From positions 124,001-188,000 of the forward strand of contig NZ_RDFA01000005.1 in the NCBI RefSeq assembly GCF_004118325.1: a DNA stretch of 64,000 bases, given 5' to 3'. The stretch comes from Halorientalis pallida. GTDB taxonomy: Archaea > Halobacteriota > Halobacteria > Halobacteriales > Haloarculaceae. How positions within the stretch are numbered: the stretch's first letter is position 1; every line of letters starts with the position of its first letter. Both the position numbers and the translations under genes were made by a program. This document shows positions 18,255 through 27,572 of the stretch, piece after piece. Below the pieces are notes generated by a model that saw nothing but the letters and a program-made list of their open reading frames with translations, was not told where the DNA came from and did no database searches.

Positions 18255-20314
18255 CCGAGCCCTCCAGTGACGAACAACACGATCCAGACCGCCCCGTTCT
18301 GGAACTGAGTGACATCGAGACAATCGAAGAACGAAGAGCGAATGCCATCGCTCGCGAGGGCTACCGGACGGTGTGGGAGGTCTATCAGGCAAGCGAAACG
18401 GAGCTGTCGAACGACGTTGACGAACTGAATATCGCCCAAGTGGGCTATCTGAAATCCGGGATCGGCGACCTCGACCCTGAGAGTTATCTCTATCGTCCTC
18501 ACTTTGCCCCCGACGAGGACCGGCCAAACCCGGTGCCCTTGTTCGATCCTGTGACGGAGGGGTGGAAGGGGCTGTCGGAGTCGCACCACCCAGATCCAGC
18601 GGATTCCGCACCGACCGAGCACGCCCCGACAGAGACCGAAGGCGTTGAACCCGATACGTCCAAAGCTAATACTGAAGTGACGGCCGAGGACGAGACAGCC
18701 GAGTCGTCCGACTCTGCAGCACGTCTCAATTGGGAAACAGACAGCAGTGCGACTGTGCTAGATTCAGACCCGCTGGTCCGACTGCCCACGCGTCTGAGCT
18801 CAATGGCGGCGATTCTCGTGGCAGTGGTCGTTAGTGCCCTGATCGCGGTTCCAGTTGGGTTGGCGGGTGCGTTTGCTGCCGGCCTCGGGTCGGCTGCACT
18901 CTTCACACTGACGTTCTTGGCACTCACGAGTGAGAAACCTCAGTACGTCGTTGCCGGTAGTCTCCTGCTCGTCGTGAGTTCGATCGCGTTCCTCGGGTCG
19001 ATCGGTCTAGCTGTACGACTCAGTTCCGGCACCCTTCCAACCCTCGCGAGCGTGGCTCTTATCTTGGGTCTCAGCACCGTGACGCTCGATCTCACTGTCG
19101 GCCTCCGGTCGGCTGTCCGAAAGCGCGTGAAATCGTCCCTCTTAACGATCAGCCTGGCGCTCCCGCTGGCTGGCATCGTAACCCTCTCACTGGACAGCCC
19201 GCTCGTCTACGAGCTACTGACAGCTGGTGTCGCTGCCGTCGAGCGGTTCCTCCAGAGTTCGTCGACAGGAGTCGCTCCGTTTGGAGTCTTGCTCGGGGAA
19301 CTCGCATTCGTGATCGTGGGGTTCGGACTGCTTCGAGCCCGTGTTCCTGCAGCTGTCGTCCCGCCCGTATTCCAGATTCTGTTTACCGACGGGCGGTCCC
19401 GTTTCGTCGAGGCTATCGGGAGCCGACTCTGGTATGTCCTGATATTTGGCTTGTATCCGCTTGCCGTGTTGATATCCAGTGTAGGGCTCACTGTCGAAAC
19501 ACCCACCGGGGTGACAGGGTATGGACCAACCGTCGCCACACTCTCCGAAGCTGTGTTCCAGATGGCTTGGGGTATCGGCCGCACAGTGCTATATCACTGG
19601 CTGCTGCTGGGGATCCTCAGCGTTCTCTGTTTGGTTCCCATCCTCGCTGCCATCCGGAAGTACATACTGTTGGACTCGAATCGGCGACCTGTATTTGTCA
19701 GTATTCTGGGCTACGTCAGTGTGCTCTTCGTGATCAGTGTGGGCGCACCGGTCGTCGTGTCACAGCTCGAAACGACGCTCGCACAACTGGCGGAGCAACA
19801 GGCCTTCGCACGAACAGTGTACGGTCTCTATCGTCTCCTTGGGCCGGTAACCTTGCTCCTCGCCGGTTCCTACCTCGGGGTTGTTGTGATCGCACTCCTC
19901 CTGTACGCGGTCTATCTGCTGGAGTTGTTCAACGTCGTCCCCAACGACACCAGTGGGCTGGCCCTTGGCTGTGGGTTCGTCTTGCTCGCGGCCATCGCTC
20001 TAGGTTTGATCGACGCTGCAGCCTCACCTCTGATCATGTTCGTCGCGATAGCTGGGGTGTTTTATATCTGGGATCTTGGGCAGTACGCTGCGGCGCTTGG
20101 CTCCCGCCTTGGTCGTCACACCGAAACGAAGGAAGTAGAACTCGTCCACTCCGTCGGTGGATTCGTTGCTGCTGGGCTGGCCGCTGGTTTGGCCTACGGA
20201 GGGTATCGAGTTACAACCGGCGTGCAGTTCTCGGGTAGCACACCGCAGCTCCTGCTCGGGCTGGTGTTCTCGATCGGTGGAATGATCACGCTCCTGTTTA
20301 GTTTGCGGGACTAG
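18251..20314 (+). CDS. Polytopic membrane protein with helix-hairpin-helix-like N-terminus
   Basis: 687 residues. Residues 10-75 resemble a helix-hairpin-helix or SAM-like domain (ELSDIETIEERRANAIAREG, YRTVWEVYQASETEL). An acidic, Ser/Thr-rich spacer (about 100-165) is followed by about twelve hydrophobic segments from 178 to the end. It is the last gene of the ATGA-linked series and probably the large membrane component (DUF7519-like by position; not verified). It converges with the moxR gene, overlapping its 3' end by 17 bp. Confidence 0.8.
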   Translation: MTEPSSDEQHDPDRPVLELSDIETIEERRANAIAREGYRTVWEVYQASETELSNDVDELNIAQVGYLKSGIGDLDPESYLYRPHFAPDEDRPNPVPLFDPVTEGWKGLSESHHPDPADSAPTEHAPTETEGVEPDTSKANTEVTAEDETAESSDSAARLNWETDSSATVLDSDPLVRLPTRLSSMAAILVAVVVSALIAVPVGLAGAFAAGLGSAALFTLTFLALTSEKPQYVVAGSLLLVVSSIAFLGSIGLAVRLSSGTLPTLASVALILGLSTVTLDLTVGLRSAVRKRVKSSLLTISLALPLAGIVTLSLDSPLVYELLTAGVAAVERFLQSSSTGVAPFGVLLGELAFVIVGFGLLRARVPAAVVPPVFQILFTDGRSRFVEAIGSRLWYVLIFGLYPLAVLISSVGLTVETPTGVTGYGPTVATLSEAVFQMAWGIGRTVLYHWLLLGILSVLCLVPILAAIRKYILLDSNRRPVFVSILGYVSVLFVISVGAPVVVSQLETTLAQLAEQQAFARTVYGLYRLLGPVTLLLAGSYLGVVVIALLLYAVYLLELFNVVPNDTSGLALGCGFVLLAAIALGLIDAAASPLIMFVAIAGVFYIWDLGQYAAALGSRLGRHTETKEVELVHSVGGFVAAGLAAGLAYGGYRVTTGVQFSGSTPQLLLGLVFSIGGMITLLFSLRD

Positions 20315-21275
20315 CTCCCCCACTGCTTTCGGCACCGGGGACCGATACTCGTTGCAGAACGTTGTCGACGATGTCCCGTTTCGAGACGTCGTTCACCTTC
20401 GCCTCGGTCTCGAGAACGAGCCGGTGCGCCAAGACCGGTTGAGCAAGCTGCTGGACATCCTCTGGTGTGACGTAATCCCGACCCAGCATAACGGCTCGCG
20501 CCCGGCTCGCCTCGTAGAGTCGCTGGAGACCACGCGGCGAGACGCCGATATTCGTTCGGTTGTCGTCTCGCGTCGCCTGCGTCAGCTGAATCATGTATCG
20601 TTTGAGATCCTCGGTGACTGTGATCTGCTCTGGGACTTGCTGGAGGGCCTGGACCTCGTCGGGCGTCAACTGCGTGTCCGCGGTTGGAATCTTCATATTC
20701 CGTTTTTCCCGTCGATTCAGGAGCTCGAGTTCACCCTCAGGTCCAGGATAGCCCATCTCGGTCTTGATGATGAATCGGTCGAGTTGAGCTTCAGGTAACG
20801 GGAACGTCCCCTCCTGCTCGACCGGGTTCTGTGTCGCGATGACGAAGAACGGTTCCGGGAGGTCGAATCGATCTCCGTCGACCGTCACCTGCCCTTCACC
20901 CATGGCTTCGAGTAACGCCGCTTGGGTCTTTGGCGGTGCGCGATTGATTTCGTCCGCGAGTACCATGTTCGCGAACACTGGGCCCTCGTTGAATTCGAAG
21001 GTATTCTCCTGTTCGTCGAAAATGTGCGTTCCCGTCACATCAGTTGGTAAGAGATCTGGAGTGAACTGAATCCGTGAAAAACTGAGCCCCAGGGTCTCCG
21101 CGAGTGTTCGTGCTGTGAGGGTCTTCCCGGTTCCAGGGACGTCCTCGATGAGGACATGCCCCCGGGAAAGTACACCCGTCAGAACTGTGGAGAGGAAGTC
21201 ATTTTCTGCAATGACTGCATCACTCACCCGATCGAGGGTCGCCTGACATCTCTCCCCCGCCGTTGTTGGTTCCAT
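20298..21275 (-). CDS. moxR: MoxR-type AAA+ ATPase
   Basis: 325 residues from the ATG at 21275; a longer frame to 21296 would use TTG. Walker A is GHVLIEDVPGTGKT near residue 40, Walker B LADEINRAPPKTQAALLEAM near 105, sensor 1 VIATQNPVEQEG near 145, and sensor 2 GVSPRGLQ near 258. MoxR proteins act as chaperone-like ATPases for metal-dependent or secreted targets and work with DUF58/VWA partners, which are encoded opposite and convergent here. It is head of the second, minus-strand half of the cluster only by position: the next minus-strand genes lie upstream of it. Confidence 0.95.
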   Translation of the reverse strand: MEPTTAGERCQATLDRVSDAVIAENDFLSTVLTGVLSRGHVLIEDVPGTGKTLTARTLAETLGLSFSRIQFTPDLLPTDVTGTHIFDEQENTFEFNEGPVFANMVLADEINRAPPKTQAALLEAMGEGQVTVDGDRFDLPEPFFVIATQNPVEQEGTFPLPEAQLDRFIIKTEMGYPGPEGELELLNRREKRNMKIPTADTQLTPDEVQALQQVPEQITVTEDLKRYMIQLTQATRDDNRTNIGVSPRGLQRLYEASRARAVMLGRDYVTPEDVQQLAQPVLAHRLVLETEAKVNDVSKRDIVDNVLQRVSVPGAESSGGASPAN

Positions 21276-21401
21276 GACACGAGTATCGTACTGCAATCAA
21301 ATAGTAATTGCTACAGATCGGCTTCTCACGCTGCACGTGAGTGGTGAACGGGACGAGAAAACAGAGTGCCACGGAGGCACGGTGAGGGTTCGAGACCTGG
21401 C

Positions 21402-22331
21402 TCAGGTAGCCGAGACAGTCTGTCCGGAGTCAGAGACACGGAGAGTCGTGCTGGCACGCTCGGCCTCCGCAGGAACGAAAACCTCGGTTTCGACGGCTTT
21501 CGTGGCGCCCGGAGTGAGCAGACCCACGGCACAGGTTCGACTGGCGATAACTGAGTCATCCTTGTCCAACAACTCGACGACGGCCTCTATCTCGGCTTCC
21601 TCACCCTCGTTCGTGATGACGAGTTCGACGCGCCCAGCACGTTCTTCGAGTTCCTCGACGGGGGTCTTCGTATCAGTCTCGTCGTAGAATGTGACACGGT
21701 CTATCGTCAGGTGCGTGTGCTGTGGGCTGATGTACTGAAAGAGCCGTTCGGACATCTCTTCGTAGATTCGGTCGCCCGCAGTGCCCGCCTCGAAGGTGGC
21801 GCCGATCGGATTGAGATCGGCACACAGGTCGCTGGCGATAGTGGCGCGGTTTTCGGTGTTGGTTTGCAGACGGCGGTAGTCTTCGATGAACGGGCCGAAC
21901 GCTGCCGGGAGCGCGCCGTCGTACATATCGGTGTAGACCTCGAGCTCGGCGTCGAAGTCGATCACTGGTGGCAGGGGTGCGGACGGCTGTTTGCTGGGGA
22001 CCCAGGGCTTGCCAGTGGTCCGGCGGTCGCTTGACTCGGCAGTGGCCACAGGAGACTGTTCGAAGTAGCCGAGGCGGTCGAGCAGTGCCGCGAAGACAGC
22101 GCTCAACACAGTGACGATGAGCACACCAGCGGTAAGCAGGTGGGAAATCGGGTCCGGGAGTGTGAACTGGAACAGCGCGATGAAGACACAGGTCACGATC
22201 CCGACGACGAGGAGGAACGACCCGAGGTTAGGGTCCCGCCCCGTCAGGAACTCGATCCCGGCGAGGAACGTCGAATCGGTCTCCCTCTCTGTCGTGGCAT
22301 TCGAGTGGTCGACGAGACGATCCTGAGTCAT
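21402..22331 (-). CDS. Two-TM membrane protein of the MoxR/DUF58 cluster
   Basis: 309 residues. Two hydrophobic segments at about 38-60 and 65-88 are followed by a cytoplasmic or outer domain of about 220 residues. The end has an Ig/CARDB-like strand pattern (VELVITNEGEEAEIEAVVEL, TPGATKAVETEVFVP). No family was recognised. It follows a small membrane gene by 3 bp and precedes moxR on the same strand, so the three probably form an operon. Confidence 0.78.
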   Translation of the reverse strand: MTQDRLVDHSNATTERETDSTFLAGIEFLTGRDPNLGSFLLVVGIVTCVFIALFQFTLPDPISHLLTAGVLIVTVLSAVFAALLDRLGYFEQSPVATAESSDRRTTGKPWVPSKQPSAPLPPVIDFDAELEVYTDMYDGALPAAFGPFIEDYRRLQTNTENRATIASDLCADLNPIGATFEAGTAGDRIYEEMSERLFQYISPQHTHLTIDRVTFYDETDTKTPVEELEERAGRVELVITNEGEEAEIEAVVELLDKDDSVIASRTCAVGLLTPGATKAVETEVFVPAEAERASTTLRVSDSGQTVSAT

Positions 22332-22334
22332 CGG

Positions 22335-22577
22335 TCAGTCACCCACCGTGATGTCGGTCTGGTTCGTCCGTGCAGCACGTCCGAGCACTTGGACGAGGTG
22401 AGCAATCCAGATGCCGGCAGTGAACCCGAAGAGGGTCCCGACGACCGTGATGCGGATCGATTCGTCCAACGGTGCAAACGCCGTGAGGATACAGAGTACC
22501 CCGAACGTGAACATGAGGCCGTACTGGATGCGAGTCTGTCGATTTATTCTTCGGAGCTGCTCTAGCATATTACTCAC
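22335..22577 (-). CDS. Small two-TM membrane protein
   Basis: 80 residues from a GTG at 22577, or 77 from the ATG at 22568. Two membrane helices (YGLMFTFGVLCILTAFA and ITVVGTLFGFTAGIWIAHL) follow a basic amphipathic start (LRRINRQTRIQ). The spacing of 3 bp to the next gene points to an operon with it and moxR. Confidence 0.7.
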   Translation of the reverse strand: MSNMLEQLRRINRQTRIQYGLMFTFGVLCILTAFAPLDESIRITVVGTLFGFTAGIWIAHLVQVLGRAARTNQTDITVGD

Positions 22578-23071
22578 TCTACGCGACGAAAGAAGATAGT
22601 AATAGTTGTTGACATTACGTGCTGGATGGACACCACAAACGTGTCTCCTGCCGGAATTTGGTCACTCGACGAGTGACCCACGAACAGTGATCCCGTGGAG
22701 ATCTCGTTGGCACCGATGGGTGAAAGTCCCACCCTGTGAAGCAAACGACGGGAGAACGTACCGAAGTGGCTCATGCACGAACGGCTCGGTCGCTTTGGGG
22801 TCGAAGCGACAGTCTCTCGCACCGACTCGCCGCGGGTCGTGGTGCTGGGCGTGTCGTCGTCCCAGCAGCCGACCTGGTAGAGGGTGACGGTGTCCGTCCC
22901 AAACCCGTGGACGTCGGCGTCGAGTCCACGATCCACGGGCGTATCGGGAGAGCCCGATCGCGTTGTGGTGTGGTTAGCGTGGCATTCCGTGTGAGCCACA
23001 GTTTCGAACGGGAGATGGTTTTTGCAGCGGCGCGGTGAAATTGGGGTACGGCCTGGGAAACGAAAGCGAAG
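22578..23071. other. Intergenic region with a group II intron-like stretch
   Basis: No gene is supported; a long minus-strand frame through here is the antisense of the SOUL gene. At 22718-22730 is GGGTGAAAGTCCC, followed by GTGAAGC and GAACGTACCGAAGTGGC. This order resembles domain I of bacterial-type group II introns. No reverse transcriptase ORF is nearby, so at most a fragment remains. Confidence 0.3.
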
Positions 23072-23791
23072 GTGGGAGCTAGTCTCGCTGGCATCGGGTT
23101 GGCCGCCGCGACGATCTGGACGGCCGCGGACCTGGTCAAAAACCGTGTGACAGAACGTGTCCCGTACAGGACGGTCGAGCGGATCGACGGCGTCGAACTC
23201 CGACGCTATCCGGAGACGGTTCGGGTCAGAACCGCCGCCACAGACCAGCACGAAGCGTTCTTCCGTCTCTTCGAGTACATCGATAGCCCGAACCACGGCG
23301 GCATGTCCCTCTCGACGACCGCACCCGTCGAAACCGATACAGATGCTGAGGATCCTGGAGACCCGGAAGATGCCGGCGCGAGTGAGACGAACGAGTCGAT
23401 CTCGATGACTACACCCGTCGAGACCACCCAGGAGGGAGGCGTGACGATGTCGTCTTTCCCCGCAGAGTGTACGCCGGAGACAGCACCGAAGCCGACGAAC
23501 GACGCGGTGGACCTCGTCGACGATCCACCGCGGACGCTCGCAGCCCTCGGCTTCTCGTGGTGGACGCCGAGCGTCCGAGTCACGCTGAAAGAACAGACCA
23601 CCCGGGAGACGCTGGCAGCAGACAACATCGAAACCACTGGCGAGACCCGTCTCCATCGCTACGACTCGCCATTTAGGTCGCCCTGGCTCCGCACGAACGA
23701 AGGCGTGGTCGAGGTGGACTCAGTGAGCGGTCGGCGGGCACTCGGATACGGCGAAAAAGCCCCCGCCCGGTCGGCACGCGCTACGCAGTAG
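23072..23791 (+). CDS. SOUL family heme-binding-like protein
   Basis: 239 residues from a GTG, the only start between the upstream stop at 23036 and the conserved part. A short hydrophobic N-terminus (ASLAGIGLAAATIWTAADLV) may anchor it. The SOUL pattern is visible: VELRRYPETVRVRT, AFFRLFEYIDSPN, ISMTTPVET, VTMSSFPAECTPETAP, and LGFSWWTP near the end. An acidic insert lies at about 88-115. SOUL proteins bind heme or tetrapyrroles; no specific role is known in haloarchaea. Confidence 0.88.
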   Translation: MGASLAGIGLAAATIWTAADLVKNRVTERVPYRTVERIDGVELRRYPETVRVRTAATDQHEAFFRLFEYIDSPNHGGMSLSTTAPVETDTDAEDPGDPEDAGASETNESISMTTPVETTQEGGVTMSSFPAECTPETAPKPTNDAVDLVDDPPRTLAALGFSWWTPSVRVTLKEQTTRETLAADNIETTGETRLHRYDSPFRSPWLRTNEGVVEVDSVSGRRALGYGEKAPARSARATQ

Positions 23792-24179
23792 CCCCAGGAT
23801 GCCAACTTCGAAGGCAACGATCGTGTCGGCCGTGGGCATCACTTCCCCAGTGACTCGGAAGGGCCGCCAGCCACGTCCGCAGTATCACGGACACCTGTTT
23901 AACCAACACAGCCGACCCTTCGAGGCCTCTCGTTCGTCAATGACGGTCTCTGCGATGTCGCGTCTCAAGTCCCGAAACGCCGCTTGCCGGTCTTCAGGAC
24001 TTGCAGTCGTCGAACTCGGCGGGCTCACGCGAGAGCGTGACCGATCCGCTGCCCGCCGCCTCGGCGACGAGCTGCTTCCCGTCGCGCAGCACGACCGCTA
24101 TTTAAATTTTTGGGTGCGGTTCCGGGTTTGAAATCCAGTTTCCCGTCTTATTGGGGAAGGGGCGAAAGATCGGAGTGCA
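23792..24179. other. Intergenic region and promoter of the LolA-like gene
   Basis: A TATTTAAAT box at 24099-24107 predicts a transcript start near 24127, leaving a leader of about 50 nt. A minus-strand segment (about 23995-24100) reads VVLRDGKQLVAEAAGSGSV before a stop but has no start; it may be a remnant. Otherwise nothing is seen. Confidence 0.4.
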
Positions 24180-25289
24180 ATGTCCGCTGACGACTTTCGG
24201 CCCTCCAGATTGGTCGCGACGTTCGGAGCCCTCCTCCTGGTCTCCAGTGCCGTGACCGGTGCTGCCGCAGTGGCAGCGCCGATAGGCAGTACACCGACCG
24301 ACGACGGACCGTCCGACGTGTCCGGCGAGGAGATCGTCGACACGTTCGAACAGCGAGTCGAGTCGATAGACACGCTGGTAGCCACGCAGACGACGAAGAT
24401 CACGATGGACGGGAACGACACCTCGACGACCAAGACGAAACTCTGGGCCGACTTCGAGACTGATCGGCTCCGACGCGAAGTCGTCGAGTCCAGTGCTGGT
24501 TCTGAGACGATCACCGTCCGGAACGAAACCGGGACGATCACGTACACGCCCGACGAAAATCGGTACAATACGTACGACATGACCTCGAACGTCTCGACGA
24601 TGGTCACGCGCATGGTCGGGTCCGCCGAGTTCGAGTACGAGGCCACTGCGACTGTCGACGGCGACGAGGTCTATCGACTCCGTGTGATTCCGAACACCAC
24701 CACCGAACGAAACGCTGACGTGACGGCGACGGTATGGGTCGACACCGAGACGTACTTCCCGACGACGGTGACCGTCGACACCGACACCGAGCGTGTCAAC
24801 TACACCATGACGATGCAGTTCTCGAACGTCAGCCTGAACGAGGACCTGTCGGACTCGCGATTCACCATCGACATCCCGGCAAACGCAAGCGAACCCGAGC
24901 CGCGTCATCACGAACGACACACGTTCGACTCACTCTCGGATGTCCGCTCGGAAGCCGAAATGTCTGTGCCCTCACCCGAGGTTCCCGACGAATACGAGTT
25001 CGAGTCGGCCTACCTCTCCGAGGGCGACGACTACTCGGTGGTGCGCCTTCGCTACACGAACGGCTCAGACGGCGACGTGAGCCTCTCGAAGCGAGACGAA
25101 ACCGGCTACAACTACAGCGACAACGACGTGTTCGAGGCCGTCGACATCGGTACCCAGACTGGCTGGTACAACGAGTTCGACGGCTCCTCGATCCTGGTCT
25201 GGAAGTCCAGTAACCACACCTACACCGTCTATGGCGACCTCTCGAAATCGGAGACGATCGAGATAGCCGAGCCAATCGAGGGCGAATAA
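24180..25289 (+). CDS. Secreted LolA-like/DUF4367 protein
   Basis: 369 residues with a Sec-type signal (LVATFGALLLVSSAVTGAAAVAAP). The body resembles archaeal LolA-like proteins: SGEEIVDTFEQRVESIDTL, a beta-barrel-like run (KLWADFETDRLRREVVE), YTPDENRYNTYD, and a late region VPDEYEFESAYLSEGDDYSVV typical of a DUF4367 module. Such proteins are exported, bind lipids or sit near the membrane; substrate unknown. Many Asn-X-Ser/Thr sites suggest glycosylation. Confidence 0.82.
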   Translation: MSADDFRPSRLVATFGALLLVSSAVTGAAAVAAPIGSTPTDDGPSDVSGEEIVDTFEQRVESIDTLVATQTTKITMDGNDTSTTKTKLWADFETDRLRREVVESSAGSETITVRNETGTITYTPDENRYNTYDMTSNVSTMVTRMVGSAEFEYEATATVDGDEVYRLRVIPNTTTERNADVTATVWVDTETYFPTTVTVDTDTERVNYTMTMQFSNVSLNEDLSDSRFTIDIPANASEPEPRHHERHTFDSLSDVRSEAEMSVPSPEVPDEYEFESAYLSEGDDYSVVRLRYTNGSDGDVSLSKRDETGYNYSDNDVFEAVDIGTQTGWYNEFDGSSILVWKSSNHTYTVYGDLSKSETIEIAEPIEGE

Positions 25290-26234
25290 AGCGCGTGTTT
25301 CAGACCCTGCAATACTGCGACCCGGTCGATACGCCTACGTCTCCTCCCCCGACGTACCCGCCCCGGGTCAGAGGCGGGATACCCAGTATCTGACCACGGC
25401 TCAGAGCCGTCCCCGCTGGCCACCGACCACTTCCACACTCCCCACCTTTTTCGGTCGTTGTCTCGGAACGGTCCAGTTTCGGCTCGGGAGACCTCGTCGG
25501 TCTTCGACCGTCTCGAAGTCGGATATGCCGAATCCCTTTCGCTCTCCGACGGTGACAGCCGTCGGTCTGTGTGGATACCGGTTCCAGCACTGTTTCAGGC
25601 CCCGAAACACGTCGGCGGGAGTCTTTACGACACGGGAAGTAGTGCACGACGCTGACAGCTGCTGACGGTTGGTCCCTGGTACACGCTCCGATCGCCGACC
25701 GACAGTCCGCTGTCAGCTGGTCCCCCATGGAACGCACTGATACCGACCCTCGTGACATCGCCGATCGGATCCGGGCACAGCGGACCCGGCAGCACAACGG
25801 TTGCGACGACCCAGAGGGATAGGCTACCCGACCCTCCCCACCTACAGGACCCTCCACGATTTTTTCGACTCCCTACCACTACGTCGAGGACACTGGTCCA
25901 GTCGCTGACAGACAGAACTGGAATCGGACTAGTCTCACGCCCCGTGGCACGACGAAGTGGCAGAAGACCCTCTCAGAGACACTCACGAGATCGTTCACGG
26001 GCTCGACGAGTGACATTTCGTGTTGTCGACTTCCGACGAGACACTCGACGGCAGCCTCGTGGTCGGTATCGGGCGCGACCGAGACGCGATAGACGGCACG
26101 CGTGATACGCAGATCGACACGCGCGGACGACTCCGCTGCTTTCGGCTACTCTCCGTCGAATTGTCTGCTCGGTAGCTGTGCCTACCGAGCGGGAACACAC
26201 TCAGGTTCGGTGGCCCGATAGCGAGGGCTGTGCG
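25290..26234. other. Long intergenic region, mostly non-coding
   Basis: About 940 bp with no well-supported gene apart from a possible 31-codon ORF at 25727. A minus-strand stretch from about 26130 down to 25900 reads protein-like (RVDLRITRAVYRVSVAPDTD, then HEAAVECLVGSRQHEMS) but lacks a start and may be a decayed gene. A small inverted repeat (TGTTTC, 7-bp loop, GAAACA) lies near 25590. Confidence 0.4.
25727..25822 (+). CDS. Possible small protein (31 aa)
   Basis: ATG to TAG with a protein-like, charged composition (PRDIADRIRAQRTRQHNGC). No TATA box at leaderless distance was seen and there is no partner gene, so this may be chance. Confidence 0.2.
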   Translation: MERTDTDPRDIADRIRAQRTRQHNGCDDPEG

Positions 26235-27086
26235 TCACTCGGGGCCCTGCCAGCGCGTAACCTCGCCTGTCGCACCGTCGACGCTCGCGAAGATCCGTAC
26301 TTCCTCGCCGGCGGGGTCGGCGGCGACTTCGAGCGTGGTCCCGGCCGCGATCGTTTCGTCGTCAGCGAAGTTGCCGACCCGGTCGGTGAACAGTCCCGGC
26401 GCTTCCTGTGGCTGTGCAACGAGCGTATCCGCGTCGGTGTCCGACGTCACTTCGATGGTGAGGGTTCCGAGGTCACCCCCCTCGGGCGGTTCGTAGCTGA
26501 ACGACAGCACCTCGGGTGGGACAGCCTGTCTCGCTTCCGCGGCCGTGAGCTCGTCGGTCGGAACCTGAACCGTGGCCACGGGGCCACTCGTACCGTCGTC
26601 GGTGACGGCGAACACTGTCACTTCGTCTCCGTCGGTGTCGACCTGAACGGGGACACCGAGGTAGCCCTCGACCGTCCCGTCCTGCGGGGCAACCTCGTTG
26701 TAGCCGCCCGATTCCGCCTCTGCCCGGACGGCCGCCGCGTCCGTCTCCCCGACCACTGCGGCCCACAACTCCCCGAACGAACTGCCCAGTGGCGGTTCGT
26801 ATCGAAAGGCCAGCGACTCCGGGGGAAGCAACTCTCTGGCTTCGGCGCGCGAGAGGCTCTGTTCGCCTCCGCCTCCCCCATCGTCGGTGGGTTCTGGAGT
26901 CGTCGGTGTATCGATCGGTTCCGTGGGTTCCCTGTCGTCGGTTTCGTCCACGGTACCGTCGCCGGAGCCACTGTCGTCGAGACATCCGGCCAGCGCTGCC
27001 GTGGCAACGGCACCGAGCATGAACTTCCGACGACTTCGACGAGCGATCCGTCTGCCGTAGTCACTGTCCGTGGGTGGAGATGGCAT
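26235..27086 (-). CDS. Tat-exported lipoprotein with two tandem domains
   Basis: 283 residues from the ATG at 27086 (a GTG lies at 27110). The N-terminus has a twin-arginine signal (RRSRRKFMLGAVATAALAGC) ending in the lipobox LAGC, so the protein is anchored outside the membrane. An Asp/Glu/Thr/Pro linker follows, then two copies of a domain of about 95 residues. These start PPESLAFRYEPPLG and PPEVLSFSYEPPEG; the first contains VTVFAVTDDGTSG and the second ends VRIFASVDGATGE. Function unknown. A fragment of the second domain reappears near 28.4 kb. Confidence 0.85.
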   Translation of the reverse strand: MPSPPTDSDYGRRIARRSRRKFMLGAVATAALAGCLDDSGSGDGTVDETDDREPTEPIDTPTTPEPTDDGGGGGEQSLSRAEARELLPPESLAFRYEPPLGSSFGELWAAVVGETDAAAVRAEAESGGYNEVAPQDGTVEGYLGVPVQVDTDGDEVTVFAVTDDGTSGPVATVQVPTDELTAAEARQAVPPEVLSFSYEPPEGGDLGTLTIEVTSDTDADTLVAQPQEAPGLFTDRVGNFADDETIAAGTTLEVAADPAGEEVRIFASVDGATGEVTRWQGPE

Positions 27087-27572
27087 CTGTGTGAACGTCC
27101 GTGCATACACGTTCGGACCGACAGTGAATAGATACGTGTGCCTCGTTTCTGGACGAGCAAGGATCCCCTAATCTTTATCTGTACACCCGACGCGACCCGG
27201 CTTCTGTCGTATCGTCGGTGAACGTTGGGATCCGGCGATTCGAGAAGCTCAGTTTGGCCGGTTCACCTGTACGAGATGTGTGCGATGGATTCAGCGAGGA
27301 TGCTGGAACCGATCACCGATTGAGGGGTCAACGCGACCGAAAGAACGAGACGGTGTATGGCCGGACGGTTCTCACCAGCTGTTGCCCGGTCGTGGGTCAG
27401 AATCGTCGTCGAGTGCTGGCAGTGTGGGACCAGTGTCCTCCGACACTGTCGAGTGTCACGGTTACGACGCGGGTGAGCCCCGCCGTTACGAAACTCCATA
27501 GGAGTCGCTATGGCGACACTTCTAACAGAGTGGGTGAACAAGAGCTACTCGGATACTCAGTCCTGACCCACT
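27087..27572. other. Intergenic region upstream of AIM24
   Basis: No gene is supported. The plus frame at 27218-27670 runs into the AIM24 gene in the wrong frame and looks random. The region holds the divergent upstream sequences of the lipoprotein and AIM24 genes; ATCTTTATC near 27170 may be a weak TATA element for the lipoprotein side. Confidence 0.3.

Noticed and set aside
22574-23656. 360-residue minus-strand frame
   Set aside because: It is antisense to the SOUL gene and has Arg/Cys-rich, non-protein-like content.
24102-24920. 272-residue minus-strand frame
   Set aside because: Antisense to the LolA-like gene; composition typical of GC-rich shadow frames.
25295-25320. GTTTCAGACC sequence resembling part of a haloarchaeal CRISPR repeat
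   Set aside because: Only single copies (also near 28590); no repeat-spacer array.
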